Shown: positions 36,641-46,485, counted from the stretch's first letter. The stretch: DNA of 64,000 nt from Enterocytospora artemiae (GCA_038659295.1 JASNGC010000005.1:124001-188000), one strand, 5' to 3'. The notes: generated by a model from the sequence alone, not told the origin. A program made the numbers and translations.

Positions 36641-37504
36641 ATGAAGGAATCAATGCAATGGGAAATGAAATCTATAAAGTTGGTAGTGGCATCTGGATTA
36701 TGGAATGTCGTTAGCTTTTTATGGAACCATGGTTATGATACAGCAGAAAGTTATGTGAGAAATGGAGCTACGGATTGGTTATTAGGACTATTATTTGGTA
36801 GCAATACTACCATCTCAGATACTGCACCAAGTCAAACAGTTGAAGCTGTCAATGTAGACAATATCCAAATGCCAGAGTTTAAAAACGAGAATCCGGGATT
36901 TGAGTCGATAAATCCTGCAATAGAACTTCCTATTACTACTCAGTCAACAAGTATCCCGGTAGAAGAAGATATTTTGTCATCGAATGCACCACCAATTAGT
37001 GATATTCTTCCAATACTTCCTAGTACTCCAATAAAGGAAGATACTTTATCATCGAATACATTTTCAACTCATACACCATTTACCAACGAAATCCCTTTAA
37101 CAAAAGAAATACCACTCAGGGAAAGTCCTACTCTTAAAATGTACAATACAGTAACAGACAAAATATCCTCTATGAAGAACAATATATCCATACCTAGTAG
37201 TATTGCTGATTTCTATATTCCATCACTTGTTAATTTATCAATGTTTATAGTTATTGTACTCATTATCCTTAAAATATTAAGCATCCTTCCGAACAAAACT
37301 TATAGAGATTTTTGTTTTAATACACTTGGAGCTTTTTTACTAATATATGTTGGATACGTGGTATGCGGCGTCTCATCCACTTTTGTTCTTAATCAACCCG
37401 TATCTATTCAGATTTTGTCTATTCTGATCTCGATACCAATTTCTTATTTCAATATACCTAATATTGCTAAAGCCTCAAATGATGTAGTTGATACATATAT
37501 ATAA
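36641..37504 (+). CDS. Membrane protein with Pro/Thr/Ser-rich middle, orphan (287 aa)
   Basis: The ATG follows TTGCCCATTC. The N-terminal 60 residues contain a moderately hydrophobic Trp-rich helix (VVASGLWNVVSFLWNHGYD). Residues 60-175 are Pro/Thr/Ser-rich with loosely repeated segments (PVEEDILSSNAP and PIKEDTLSSNTF). Three spans close the protein: MFIVIVLIILKILSIL, LGAFLLIYVGYVVCGV and IQILSILISIPISYF. The hydrophilic middle could be exposed and glycosylated, but that is inferred. No family recognised. Confidence 0.72.
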   Translation: MKESMQWEMKSIKLVVASGLWNVVSFLWNHGYDTAESYVRNGATDWLLGLLFGSNTTISDTAPSQTVEAVNVDNIQMPEFKNENPGFESINPAIELPITTQSTSIPVEEDILSSNAPPISDILPILPSTPIKEDTLSSNTFSTHTPFTNEIPLTKEIPLRESPTLKMYNTVTDKISSMKNNISIPSSIADFYIPSLVNLSMFIVIVLIILKILSILPNKTYRDFCFNTLGAFLLIYVGYVVCGVSSTFVLNQPVSIQILSILISIPISYFNIPNIAKASNDVVDTYI

Positions 37505-37957
37505 TATTTAAGGTAGATGGATAAGTTTGGTCTAAGAGTTCCTTATTTACAATATTAGGATTAATTTTCAGGTTCTACACAACAGAATTTTGGATAATTT
37601 GTAATAGACTAATTTAATGAGACATGAGTCTAAGAATAGACATCCATTTATTGATATAGCTGCATTTTCATGATAAATGACCTTGAATTATGGATTTTCT
37701 GGTTATCTATTGAATAAATTATAGCATCGGTAAATTTTATATTACAAGCAGCATTCATGTGAAAAAATAGCTGTAAGTTACTACTATCCTTGAAGCAAAG
37801 AACCTTTGAAAGTGCAATAAGTCTGTGTTATAGATAACAAACTAAATATCGCCTACACTTATGTTAAGTTTCATAACTCAACATCTATAGATTCTGCGTT
37901 TTCCATAAATGGCAAATTGTGTCATGTTTGGTATTTTCAATTTTTTCACGCCCCAGA
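37505..37957. other. Intergenic region between membrane-protein genes
   Basis: About 450 nt, AT-rich. No frame or fold supported apart from the CACGCCCCAGA start context at its end. Confidence 0.45.
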
Positions 37958-38836
37958 ATGACTGAGTCCATCTATGACTCGGTGGTATCATCACTATACA
38001 TTCAGCTTACTACGAATTTTGATATTCCTTACTATATATTTATGTTTGGCCTTCTGTACTTTGTAGCTTGTCTCTTTGGTGTGCGCCATAAATATCAGTT
38101 TTGGATATTCCTTGATTTTATGATATTGTATACTATTCTAACAAATTTGATGGCTTGTGTTGTAGGCCATTTTGATGCTGATATAAAAATTTACCCATTT
38201 CTTTATATTTTGCATATATTTGTGGGAGGACTTAGCATATTCTTCCTGAGCCACATGAGTATTCATGATAACAAGAGGGACATTAATAAGGATGATGCGT
38301 TATTTCCCACGTTAAAAGCCTTCTGTACTGCGATTCCCAATACAATTTATTATGTGTTTACCTATGTGGATACATTAGTACGATCAGTAGTATTTTCAGT
38401 GTGGAGTGTTATAGAGGTGTATCTTATTAGGTTTCTCAGAATATATTTGATATCTAATTTAGTATATTATTTTAAGCGATACATATGGTGCTATATAGAT
38501 GCATATATATGGTGCTATATAGATGCATATATATGGTGCTATATAGATATGTACATATGGTATTATATCAAAGAGGGTTGCTTGTGGCTAATATATGGAG
38601 AGTTTTTAGTTGAATGGGAAATGATCAAGAATTTGCTCTATCCCGAAAGGCTTATAAGGATTTGCAGGTATATTTATACGGAATGTATTTATAACATGGT
38701 TATTAAAATATATAAATATATGAGTAGAAAAATAATCCCAATTTTTGAAAAGTATGTAAACATATATCTGGACTGGATAATGCTGGCGATATATCTTTAT
38801 ATTTGTGTGAAAATAATCTACACTAACACCATGTAG
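37958..38836 (+). CDS. Multi-pass membrane protein with octapeptide repeat, orphan (292 aa)
   Basis: The frame begins at a GTG at 37919, but the ATG at 37958 follows CACGCCCCAGA. The N-terminus (MTESIYDS) resembles that of the gene at 35896. Three spans follow (YIFMFGLLYFVACLFGV, WIFLDFMILYTILTNLMACVV, PFLYILHIFVGGLSIFFL), then a polar loop and further aromatic-rich amphipathic stretches. A tandem octapeptide YIWCYIDA occurs about four times (around residues 176-206). A final hydrophobic helix (WIMLAIYLYICVKIIY) lies close to the C-terminus. No known family recognised. Confidence 0.72.
   Translation: MTESIYDSVVSSLYIQLTTNFDIPYYIFMFGLLYFVACLFGVRHKYQFWIFLDFMILYTILTNLMACVVGHFDADIKIYPFLYILHIFVGGLSIFFLSHMSIHDNKRDINKDDALFPTLKAFCTAIPNTIYYVFTYVDTLVRSVVFSVWSVIEVYLIRFLRIYLISNLVYYFKRYIWCYIDAYIWCYIDAYIWCYIDMYIWYYIKEGCLWLIYGEFLVEWEMIKNLLYPERLIRICRYIYTECIYNMVIKIYKYMSRKIIPIFEKYVNIYLDWIMLAIYLYICVKIIYTNTM
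38481..38576 (+). repeat. 24-bp tandem repeat, about 4 units, in frame
   Basis: Units start near 38481, 38505, 38529 and 38553. The first two are nearly identical, the third differs at its end and the fourth has decayed further. Each encodes eight residues (YIWCYIDA, YIWCYIDM, YIWYYIKE). The gradient of divergence suggests recent in-frame expansion. Confidence 0.9.
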
Positions 38837-38975
38837 CCATGAAAATGACTATCTTGAACGAAACTGCATAAGGATGCATGAGAGTCAGTGCTATTATTGT
38901 ACGAAAACAGGAGCTCCTCTCCTCATATATTATTTCCACAGAACTTAATATCATAAGAATTATTTATTAAATATA

Positions 38976-40178
38976 TTATACCCACCATCTACTTTCACTA
39001 CACATCCATATTCTTATCTTAAAATGTCTAAAGGCCTCTCTAACTAATTCTCTAAAGTCAATTCTCTCTTTACTCGTGTAATAGAATGTTATCCTATTAT
39101 CATCCCATTGATATTCGCATCTAGTTATCTTCATATCACAGGAATATACCCCCTTTACGTGGTTGATATAATCTATTGCAGATAACTCCTTCTTTCTCTT
39201 CCTTAATATCTTGTCTATGTCTTCCTTCGTAGCTACTCTTTTGATGAATTTCTGTGGAGAATGCTTCCAGTTTTCTGAAAAGAAGGGAACTGGATCATAA
39301 TCCAATGAAATAATGTTGTTCGATATATCTACATTATTTGTGGAACCGCCATCTTCTTTATTTGTAATATTTGTATCATCACCAATTCCCTTACTTGTAG
39401 TGTTGTGGTTGCAATAAGTCTCCTTACTTTCCTTGTTATTAATTCCATAAATTACCTTGTTGTGCTTATCGTAAATTGTATTGTTTTCACATTTTCCATA
39501 CTCCCCTGCTATTCTTCCGCAATCTTCTCCCCTATCGGCCTCTAAAATTACATACATTCCCCTTCTTAGTGGAGTGTCTTCCATCGTGCTCCATTGGGAC
39601 AATAAAGTTCTACCACTGTCGAAAACAACAAAATATTTGATATTTGTGGAAATACTATCTTGCTGATTTTGGCTGACTGACCTCTTATCATTTACTGAAT
39701 TCATTAATGAATCCACATAGGAGTTGGTCAGCTGTTTCTTTTCCAATAATAATGAGTTTACATCGCAGACATGCTGAATATTTTTTAGTTTGTTGCTGCC
39801 AAATAAATTGTAGGAATTGGAGTTGTTTTCCTTGGTATCACCAATACAGCTGTTGCTCTGTTGAGTATTCTGCCCAACAATTCTCCATGAGGGTGCATAT
39901 TCGCACCATTTTTCATTGGTCTGAGTCCAAATAGACTGTTTTCCATAAAAAGAAGACTTAATGGGATTCATAGAAATATCATATTCGTCAACCGGGGAAT
40001 CATTGAATTTGTGCATATTGTTTTGCTCATTATAATTAGCCATATTGCTCATACTTTTTGAATCATCTTCTACACTTCCCTTCTTTTTCAACAAAGGTAT
40101 ATAAGCCCCACTACTTCTGTAATTTATTGTTTTCCTATAGCTATAATTCTCTTCCTCAGAAATATTTGGAGGATACAT
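38976..40178 (-). CDS. PSP1 C-terminal-domain protein
   Basis: The 400-aa protein has an Asn/Ser-rich disordered first half, then the two blocks of the PSP1 domain. YFVVFDSGRTLLSQW ... GMYVILEADRGEDCGRIAG comes first, and ITRCEYQWDDNRITFYYTSKERIDFRELVREAFRHFKIRIWM forms the C-terminus. An Asn-rich insertion of about 75 residues separates them. Yeast PSP1 was found as a suppressor of DNA polymerase alpha mutations and is linked to cytoplasmic mRNA regulation; the bacterial relative is YaaT. The frame starts at a GTG at 40223, but the ATG at 40178 is directly preceded by GCAGCCC. Confidence 0.85.
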   Translation of the reverse strand: MYPPNISEEENYSYRKTINYRSSGAYIPLLKKKGSVEDDSKSMSNMANYNEQNNMHKFNDSPVDEYDISMNPIKSSFYGKQSIWTQTNEKWCEYAPSWRIVGQNTQQSNSCIGDTKENNSNSYNLFGSNKLKNIQHVCDVNSLLLEKKQLTNSYVDSLMNSVNDKRSVSQNQQDSISTNIKYFVVFDSGRTLLSQWSTMEDTPLRRGMYVILEADRGEDCGRIAGEYGKCENNTIYDKHNKVIYGINNKESKETYCNHNTTSKGIGDDTNITNKEDGGSTNNVDISNNIISLDYDPVPFFSENWKHSPQKFIKRVATKEDIDKILRKRKKELSAIDYINHVKGVYSCDMKITRCEYQWDDNRITFYYTSKERIDFRELVREAFRHFKIRIWMCSESRWWV

Positions 40179-40331
40179 GGGCTGCGAAGGAGATATAAAA
40201 AATATAGGAGCAAAAATTTCCACAATATGGAAATAGTCTTGTGTGATGGAAAGCTGAGTTCACTGGACTGGTATTAGTTGATTGGCTACGGTTAGTTAGC
40301 CAAAAATTCTTTTCTTTATTTTTCACCCTTT

Positions 40332-41060
40332 ATGCTGGTTCTTTTCAGATTTGTTGGTGATGCTCTTATGTTTGCTAGTAGAGCGGTGATGTACAATAAA
40401 ATAAAACAAACACGCAGTGTGGCTGGGCTAAGCCTGAAAACTCATCTGATATATTTAATAACGTACCTCCTAAGATACATTGATCTGTTCCACATGAGGC
40501 TGGTCCCTCTAATTATCTACAATTCCATTTGTAAAGTTATTTTTATTCTTTACCAGATGTACATTATATATCTCATATGCATCAAGTACAGGCACAGCTA
40601 CTCCAAAAGATTCGATACTTTTCCCATTACAGTCATATTATTTGCAAGCACTGCTGTTGGAGTTATCATTAACTTTCTAAGTAGGGAATATTCCATAACG
40701 GAATTAGCGTACACGATCAGTCTCATATTGGAATCAGTGGCTATTTTACCACAGCTGGTCATGACTCAAGAGGAATCCAGTTGTGAGAGTATGACAAGTA
40801 CTTACATTTTACTCCTTGGCTTATACAGACTAAACTATTTAATATATTTTATTGTTCGAAAGCTGAGTGGAAGCAATGTGGATTTACTAATGATAATAAC
40901 ATCGGTGGTACAGACAGGTCTATATTTTGATTTCTTCATAGTTTACTACAAATATGTGTTCTCAAAAAAAGATGAGGCAGCTTCTGGTGACTACGACAAA
41001 TATGCATTCTCAAGAAGGGAGGAATCAATATCCAGTGATGCATACAAGAAAGGACTATAA
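40332..41060 (+). CDS. ERD2: ER lumen protein retaining receptor (ERD2/KDELR)
   Basis: The 242-aa seven-span receptor retrieves HDEL/KDEL proteins from the Golgi to the ER. Family blocks are visible in order: FRFVGDALMFASRAVMYNKIKQTRSVAGLSLKTHLIY, YLLRYIDLF, ISLILESVAILPQLVMTQ, and LLGLYRLNYLIYFI ... QTGLYFDFFIVYYKY. Length is close to yeast Erd2 (219) plus a polar tail. The ATG follows TTTTCACCCTTT. The J-protein at 5494-6984 is a likely lumenal resident in the same compartment. Confidence 0.93.
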   Translation: MLVLFRFVGDALMFASRAVMYNKIKQTRSVAGLSLKTHLIYLITYLLRYIDLFHMRLVPLIIYNSICKVIFILYQMYIIYLICIKYRHSYSKRFDTFPITVILFASTAVGVIINFLSREYSITELAYTISLILESVAILPQLVMTQEESSCESMTSTYILLLGLYRLNYLIYFIVRKLSGSNVDLLMIITSVVQTGLYFDFFIVYYKYVFSKKDEAASGDYDKYAFSRREESISSDAYKKGL

Positions 41061-41543
41061 AAATAAACTCACATATTACTATTTCTAAAAAGGTTATTGG
41101 TACAGATGTTTTGTATTTGTGACTTGACGTTACATCCTATCTACAGCTTACTAAGCAATATGATGATACTTAATTTTCATCAAAACTTGTTCCCGACATA
41201 AGATAGTAATCACCTTTGTTGCATCCATATATTAGTTGTATATGGTCAATGATATAGTCAGCAAAGACTAGTGTCGCTTATGTTAGGATGTATCCCATCA
41301 ATAATTTAAATTCTCTTCACTACAATCCAATCGGACATTTTTATGAGAATGACCTACATATCAGAATGATTAAGTTGTTAAAGTTCATCACCACATATGC
41401 AGGATATCACAGCGTTTCCGCAGTTATTCCTAAAATATGTAAAAATAACTTGTATCTACAATTAGTAATCCAAGTAATAATTGCTATGTGATATTTATAA
41501 ATTTTATAGGCTTTTTACAATTCCTTTTTCTTACCCTTTCATA
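41061..41543. other. Intergenic region between ERD2 and RAE1
   Basis: About 480 nt. An ATG frame of 67 codons (41288-41491) has no start signal and an unremarkable composition, so it is not called. The end of the spacer has ACCCTTTCATA before the RAE1 ATG. Confidence 0.5.
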
Positions 41544-42614
41544 ATGAATTTTTCGAAATTTTCAACTGTTAAGAAGGATAGTTTGGAATGTATTGATATT
41601 CAAAATCCACCGGCTGATTCCGTAAGTGAAATATGCTTTAACCTAGAAAATACTCTAATGGCGGTTTCAAGTTGGGATGCTACAGTGAGAATATATGAAA
41701 TAAAGAGTAACAACAGTGCGTTTGGTGGCAATTCATTTAATAACACTACTTCCAAGTCTTTCTTGCCTATTCAACTATTCACAACTTCTTCACCAATACT
41801 AAGTCTAGTGTTTGTCGGGAATGTATTGTATGTTGGATTAGTAGATGGAAAGATCCAGCAGATATGTTCATACAGTAACACGTCCCCAATCATGATAAAT
41901 CCCCCAACAACTGCTATGCCAATACAGGCGCACTCATCAGGCATAAAATCTCTCAAGGCATTCAACAGCTCGTATATAATCTCTGGTTCGTTCGATTCGT
42001 TCATTAAAATATTTGATTCGACCCTTAAGGAGATACATTCTCAGGCTTTTCCAGGAAAGATATATTGCATGGATATTCTGGAGAGTATACTTGCAATTGG
42101 TCTATCTGACAAAACTGTTATAATCATAAACTTGTCAAACATGCAACAACAGGTTATCAGTACCAAATTCAATTACAATATTAGAAGTGTTAGTCTAAGC
42201 ATGACAAAGGACTATGGAATGACCTTGGGAGTAGGCTCTGTAGAGGGTAAAATAGAGATTTTTACTGGAATAAATATAAATAATCTTGGTATGGGCAACA
42301 ATTCCTTTATCTTCAGGTGCCACAGGGCAGAGAACAAGCTGTATTCTGTCAATAGAATATTGATTTATAGAGAGAACTTGGTTATTACTGGCGGATCTGA
42401 TGGCTCGTTGGTATTTTTTAATAAAAATACCAGAATGAAGAAGGCAAGGGGCGATTATGATTGTCCTATAACTGCATTTGCTTTAGGTCCTGATGAAACC
42501 ACCTTTGTATTTGCAATTGGTGATGATTGGTCGAAAGGGTATATCGACCAGAAAATAAATGTGCAGCTGAAGTACGTTGATTTGAATAGTATAAAGGGAT
42601 TATTAAATAACTAG
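41544..42614 (+). CDS. GLE2: WD-repeat mRNA export factor Rae1/Gle2
   Basis: The 356-aa protein is a seven-bladed WD propeller. Rae1-specific landmarks are PADSVSEICFNLENTLMAVSSWDATVRIYEI at the start, SGSFDSFIKIFD, LGVGSVEGKIEIF, FIFRCHRA, the VNRI ... GSDGSLVFFNK blade, and the DDWSKGY ending. Bub3, the closest relative, lacks the last feature. Rae1/Gle2 binds nucleoporin GLEBS motifs and supports mRNA export. The frame opens 21 codons earlier at a non-ATG codon or weaker context; the ATG at 41544 follows ACCCTTTCATA. Confidence 0.88.
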   Translation: MNFSKFSTVKKDSLECIDIQNPPADSVSEICFNLENTLMAVSSWDATVRIYEIKSNNSAFGGNSFNNTTSKSFLPIQLFTTSSPILSLVFVGNVLYVGLVDGKIQQICSYSNTSPIMINPPTTAMPIQAHSSGIKSLKAFNSSYIISGSFDSFIKIFDSTLKEIHSQAFPGKIYCMDILESILAIGLSDKTVIIINLSNMQQQVISTKFNYNIRSVSLSMTKDYGMTLGVGSVEGKIEIFTGININNLGMGNNSFIFRCHRAENKLYSVNRILIYRENLVITGGSDGSLVFFNKNTRMKKARGDYDCPITAFALGPDETTFVFAIGDDWSKGYIDQKINVQLKYVDLNSIKGLLNN

Positions 42615-42854
42615 GAAATAAAAAATATGAATAGTGTTTGTTGTTTTACCGCTATTGGGTTCTTCATCCTGGTTGCTTCATACTAATCTTTTAAAGACCA
42701 TTGTTGATATTGAAGTATTCTCTCTCTTTGGTAAAGTATGGGCCACTTGGTGAACCACAGATATAATACCCAATAGCATCGTTTTGCCGTTTATTTATTT
42801 ATTTCTTGAAACTGTTGTTTTCTATTTCTACACTATTATTTTTATTTTTATCTT

Positions 42855-44891
42855 ATGTGGCAGATGATTTTTTTTCCTTTAATGATAAAGTCCTATAGAC
42901 TCCTTACAATGCCATATCTAAAGGATATTGATGATGAAATAATCGATACATCCCATATGAACATCGACACCATGCATTCATTATTTCTTGTAAATACACA
43001 TCCTATTTCTCTCTCTCCACCTACGCCCCTCAATGTGTCTAGAATGTACACAGTAATTCACAACAGGATCCTTTACTTTTATACGAACGGAGAATATTAT
43101 TCGTTTGCATATGATTCCGATGGTGTATCAGTAAAGTTAAAAATTGTCGATATAAGAAATAGAAGTGTTGAATATTATACAGCAGATCGAGCCAAGCATG
43201 GAACAGAAGCAACTTCGAATAATGATGGCCAGAATGGTAAAGAAAAGATAAGAGTTATGAAATGGGATGATTTTAATAGTAGCTTTAACAATCATGGTCA
43301 AAACCTAACCACTAAAAAATCGGGTGGACTAAGTAAAAATCAAGAAGCGTTCATGAGTGGAGACGATGGAGTTAACTCACAGAAGGATTTTTTAAAAGTA
43401 GATGGTAAAGACTCTGTAGGTCATGATAACACAGGCAATCGGCAGGCTGATTCAGCCCTCTCTCAAAGTAGTTCTTCTTTCTTTACTGACAAATCAATAT
43501 CAACAGAAATTTTGAAAAGAATCAGTGAAATTTTAAAAGGAAGCAAGGAAAATGTTGATTCTTCAAGTGGCCGGAATGAGCTGGATAATAAGCCTAATGC
43601 ACAACCAACCAGGCCTCACAAGCCTAATAAAACTTCAAGTATTGATGATATTGAGAGTGATTCAAATATGATAGATTTGTCCGTGCTAAATTTGCATGTG
43701 GTTATTAAGAACAAAAAAACCAAGGAATTTCAACTATCCACGAGTAACAATATGTGTCTTACATATTTTAAGAGCTCTTTTCTGTTAACACAATGTAACC
43801 AGTCAAAAAGCCAGATTTATAAACTGGTTAATGCAAATACAATAAAGCTAAGCTACTCCAATGAGCATAATAGCAGAAGGTCATTTGTAAATAGATTTGT
43901 TAATACCGAAGAGCCGCATATGGTCTATAACGACACACCTTCTGAATTTGATAAAGATATATCTTATAGAACAAATAGTTTGTCGAGGAAGAAAAAGAAT
44001 AAAAGCACAAGGCTAAGGGAAGCTATTAACAATAATGCAAGTGAGGATGATGTAGAGAGGTCAGAAACAGAATATAGTAATAAGGGTGCAAAGAAGACCG
44101 ACAACCTTTCCGAATTTGATATTATTGATAATGACATTAAAAAAGATAATACAAGCTTACTTTCATTCTTCAATGGAAAAAAAATACATCATCAGAAGGA
44201 TAGGAAGAAGAACCTTATTAAGAACGTTTTTGACTCATATGGAAATTCCAATGAAGAGTTTTCATCCGAGAAGGATTATTCGGAGATGAAAACTGGTAAA
44301 GATAAAAAATTGGAAGTTAAAAGATATTCTATAAACAAGAAAGACTCAGAAGTTGGCCACTTGAAAAACGCAGCAAAGGTAAAACTGGAAAAACCAAGCA
44401 AGGAAAAGGAGATTGATTTGGGTTCGTTTGCACACAAAAAAAATTCTGGATTATTGCACCACAAGGAAAATTCTAAATTACCTAAACAAAAAGAAGAATT
44501 TGATTCTGATTTATTTTCGAAGGGGCATCATGATTTAAATATAAAAAGGTTCGTGAAAGACAAAGATTTGGGTCAAAATGGGCCCAAAAAAGTTAAGAAA
44601 ATAGGAGAAATGTCCCATATTTTTGATGAATTGGCAACCAAAAATGACACAACGCATTTAGTAGACCATCCTAAACAGGATGTTGTTTTGAATCAATATA
44701 TTGGGAATACAATAGAAAAAACCGTCCCAAATCAAACCAACAATACTATTCAAAATCATTATGGCAGTTATCAACCTCCTATAAACACTAATACCCACCA
44801 AAATACCCCATATGCCAACTTAGATAGTTCCCAAACCCTAGGCCATATAATTGATAGAATTGACAGTGTATTAAATAATGGCAGCTTGTAG
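42855..44891 (+). CDS. Large Lys/Asn-rich protein with a lectin-like patch (up to 678 aa)
   Basis: Residues 1-20 are hydrophobic enough to be a weak signal sequence. About 45-115 contain a beta-rich segment (RILYFYTNGEYYSFAYDSDG). Around residues 280-330, LHVVIKNKKTKEFQLS ... CLTYFKSSFLLTQCNQSKSQIYKL has the spacing of a ricin-B (QxW-type) repeat, with Ile replacing Trp. The C-terminal half is Lys/Asp/Glu/Ser-rich and disordered. Ricin-B-lectin-like proteins are known in microsporidia, but this match is partial and by eye. The start is unsure: the ATG at 42957 (ATCCCAT before it) is an alternative. AATAAA follows the stop. Confidence 0.75.
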   Translation: MWQMIFFPLMIKSYRLLTMPYLKDIDDEIIDTSHMNIDTMHSLFLVNTHPISLSPPTPLNVSRMYTVIHNRILYFYTNGEYYSFAYDSDGVSVKLKIVDIRNRSVEYYTADRAKHGTEATSNNDGQNGKEKIRVMKWDDFNSSFNNHGQNLTTKKSGGLSKNQEAFMSGDDGVNSQKDFLKVDGKDSVGHDNTGNRQADSALSQSSSSFFTDKSISTEILKRISEILKGSKENVDSSSGRNELDNKPNAQPTRPHKPNKTSSIDDIESDSNMIDLSVLNLHVVIKNKKTKEFQLSTSNNMCLTYFKSSFLLTQCNQSKSQIYKLVNANTIKLSYSNEHNSRRSFVNRFVNTEEPHMVYNDTPSEFDKDISYRTNSLSRKKKNKSTRLREAINNNASEDDVERSETEYSNKGAKKTDNLSEFDIIDNDIKKDNTSLLSFFNGKKIHHQKDRKKNLIKNVFDSYGNSNEEFSSEKDYSEMKTGKDKKLEVKRYSINKKDSEVGHLKNAAKVKLEKPSKEKEIDLGSFAHKKNSGLLHHKENSKLPKQKEEFDSDLFSKGHHDLNIKRFVKDKDLGQNGPKKVKKIGEMSHIFDELATKNDTTHLVDHPKQDVVLNQYIGNTIEKTVPNQTNNTIQNHYGSYQPPINTNTHQNTPYANLDSSQTLGHIIDRIDSVLNNGSL

Positions 44892-45316
44892 GAATAAATT
44901 ATTAAAAATATTGAATGATTTTTAAGTGTTCATCTTAATAGCAAAGCACCTAAGACCAGTGAGCATTCAAGAACTGTGACTACCTCTTGAAATATTTCTC
45001 TTCTTAGTATATGCTTTAGGTTGAATAATGAGGAAATTCTCAATCAAAAATATTGAAATGCAGCTATGTTGTTTGTTTATATCTTAATGAATTATTTTAT
45101 TTTACAATTATAGAAAATATTTTAATATAAAATCCTAAGTAAGAATCTTAGGGTATGAAAGTTAATCAGATGGTCTCTTCACTTGGAAGCTTGTACAAAT
45201 GTGAGATTGGCTGGAGGTATACCATCAGCATATACTATCTGCTTTTTATTTCTGTCTGTCTGGGTAGAACAGTATCTACTTTCGAGAATTATCTTGAGAA
45301 TTCTTTAACCCCCAAT
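44892..45316. other. Intergenic region before NDK, including a possible N-terminal extension
   Basis: About 425 nt. The last 162 nt (45155-45316) are an in-frame ATG-initiated extension of NDK with a hydrophobic helix (ISIYYLLFISVCLG). I treat it as untranslated because the CCCCC start signal lies after it, but GGG precedes the upstream ATG. Confidence 0.5.
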
Positions 45317-45763
45317 ATGGAGCAGACATTTGTAATGGTTAAGCCAGATGGTGTTAAAAGAAGGTTGGTCGGGGAGATAATCTCAAGATTTGAGAAGAAA
45401 GGGCTCTATCTAGCCTCAATCAAAATGATTAAGGCAGACCCTAAACTATTGGCTGTGCATTATGAGTCTTTAAGTAATAAGCCATTCTACAAGGGGTTAG
45501 TTGCTCACATGAGTAGTGGGGTTGTAGTACCGATGGTATTTGTTGGGAAGAATGCTGTGGATGTGGCCAGAAGGATGATTGGTGCCACAAACATTGCAGA
45601 GGCTCTTCCAGGGACAATCAGAGGAGATTTTGCTAACGAGACAGGAAGAAATATCATTCATGGTGCTGACTCAGTTGAAAATGCAAAAAGGGAGATCAAG
45701 CTATGGTTTGGTGATGAAGAAATTGAAGCAGAGTACTTTGATAGATCTGTGATTTATGAATAA
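45317..45763 (+). CDS. NDK1: Nucleoside diphosphate kinase
   Basis: The 148-aa enzyme transfers the gamma-phosphate between nucleoside triphosphates and diphosphates through a phosphohistidine. Landmarks: TFVMVKPDGVKRRLVGEII, PGTIRGDF, the active-site loop NIIHGADSVENAKREI (H115), and the terminal IYE. Length equals the hexameric NDK norm. The ATG at 45317 follows TAACCCCCAAT. An in-frame ATG at 45155 would add 54 residues with one membrane-spanning-like helix; I consider it less likely. AATAAA overlaps the stop. Confidence 0.93.
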   Translation: MEQTFVMVKPDGVKRRLVGEIISRFEKKGLYLASIKMIKADPKLLAVHYESLSNKPFYKGLVAHMSSGVVVPMVFVGKNAVDVARRMIGATNIAEALPGTIRGDFANETGRNIIHGADSVENAKREIKLWFGDEEIEAEYFDRSVIYE

Positions 45764-46485
45764 AATTATTCTAATCAGTTATGTAGTATTGCAAAGACAG
45801 GCTATACCAGGTTGAAGTATTATATAAGTATATTTATCCAATGGCTTGTGGATCTAGAGGCTGTCATATGGGAGATCTGTGTTGGTAGTAGACTAAATGT
45901 GTATTATAGTATTGGAAAATTATCATCTTTTGTATAAAATTTGTGTGATTCTGTTGTATGATTTATTTTATAAAATCTTCATTAATTATGTTTTTTAATA
46001 GAGCAATTACAATGATTTTACAGGAATCATTAGTAGATTCAGGTGATTAATTTTGAGTAGGGGTTATTTGACAGTTCTGTGTTCAAATCTGCTCATGATT
46101 TCATCATAGTCTTTTCATTTGCAAATATGATTCGGATAATACCGACTTTATCTATATGTTCTCCATCAAGCACTAACAGTCTTGTGTAAAACTATTATTA
46201 CTGTGGACATATTTTCTTGATAGAAGTTGGATGGTGTCATATTTTTCCAAAAAGGAAAATTGGACTATATTGCATTATTTATGCCGTAATATGTGATATA
46301 TTGTAATGCTATATCTGTAGAGATTGTTTCCTGCTCTGATTTTACGGTTCCTTTTAATCAACAAATATGACAAATCAGAAATAAATTAAAATTACCAAAT
46401 ACAATATGTGATATATGTGTGTTTAGTTTAGTCGTTTCCAAATATAGTTGCAATATTTCAAAAACTTCTTTTTTCAAATGCCCAT
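45764..46485. other. Long intergenic region between NDK and AsnRS
   Basis: About 720 nt, AT-rich and the longest spacer outside the gene-family cluster. I see no tRNA fold, no coding frame with a start signal and no repeat. It ends with TTTTTTCAAATGCCCAT before the AsnRS ATG. Confidence 0.45.

Noticed and set aside
41288..41491. 67-codon ATG frame between ERD2 and RAE1
   Set aside because: No start signal upstream, unremarkable composition.
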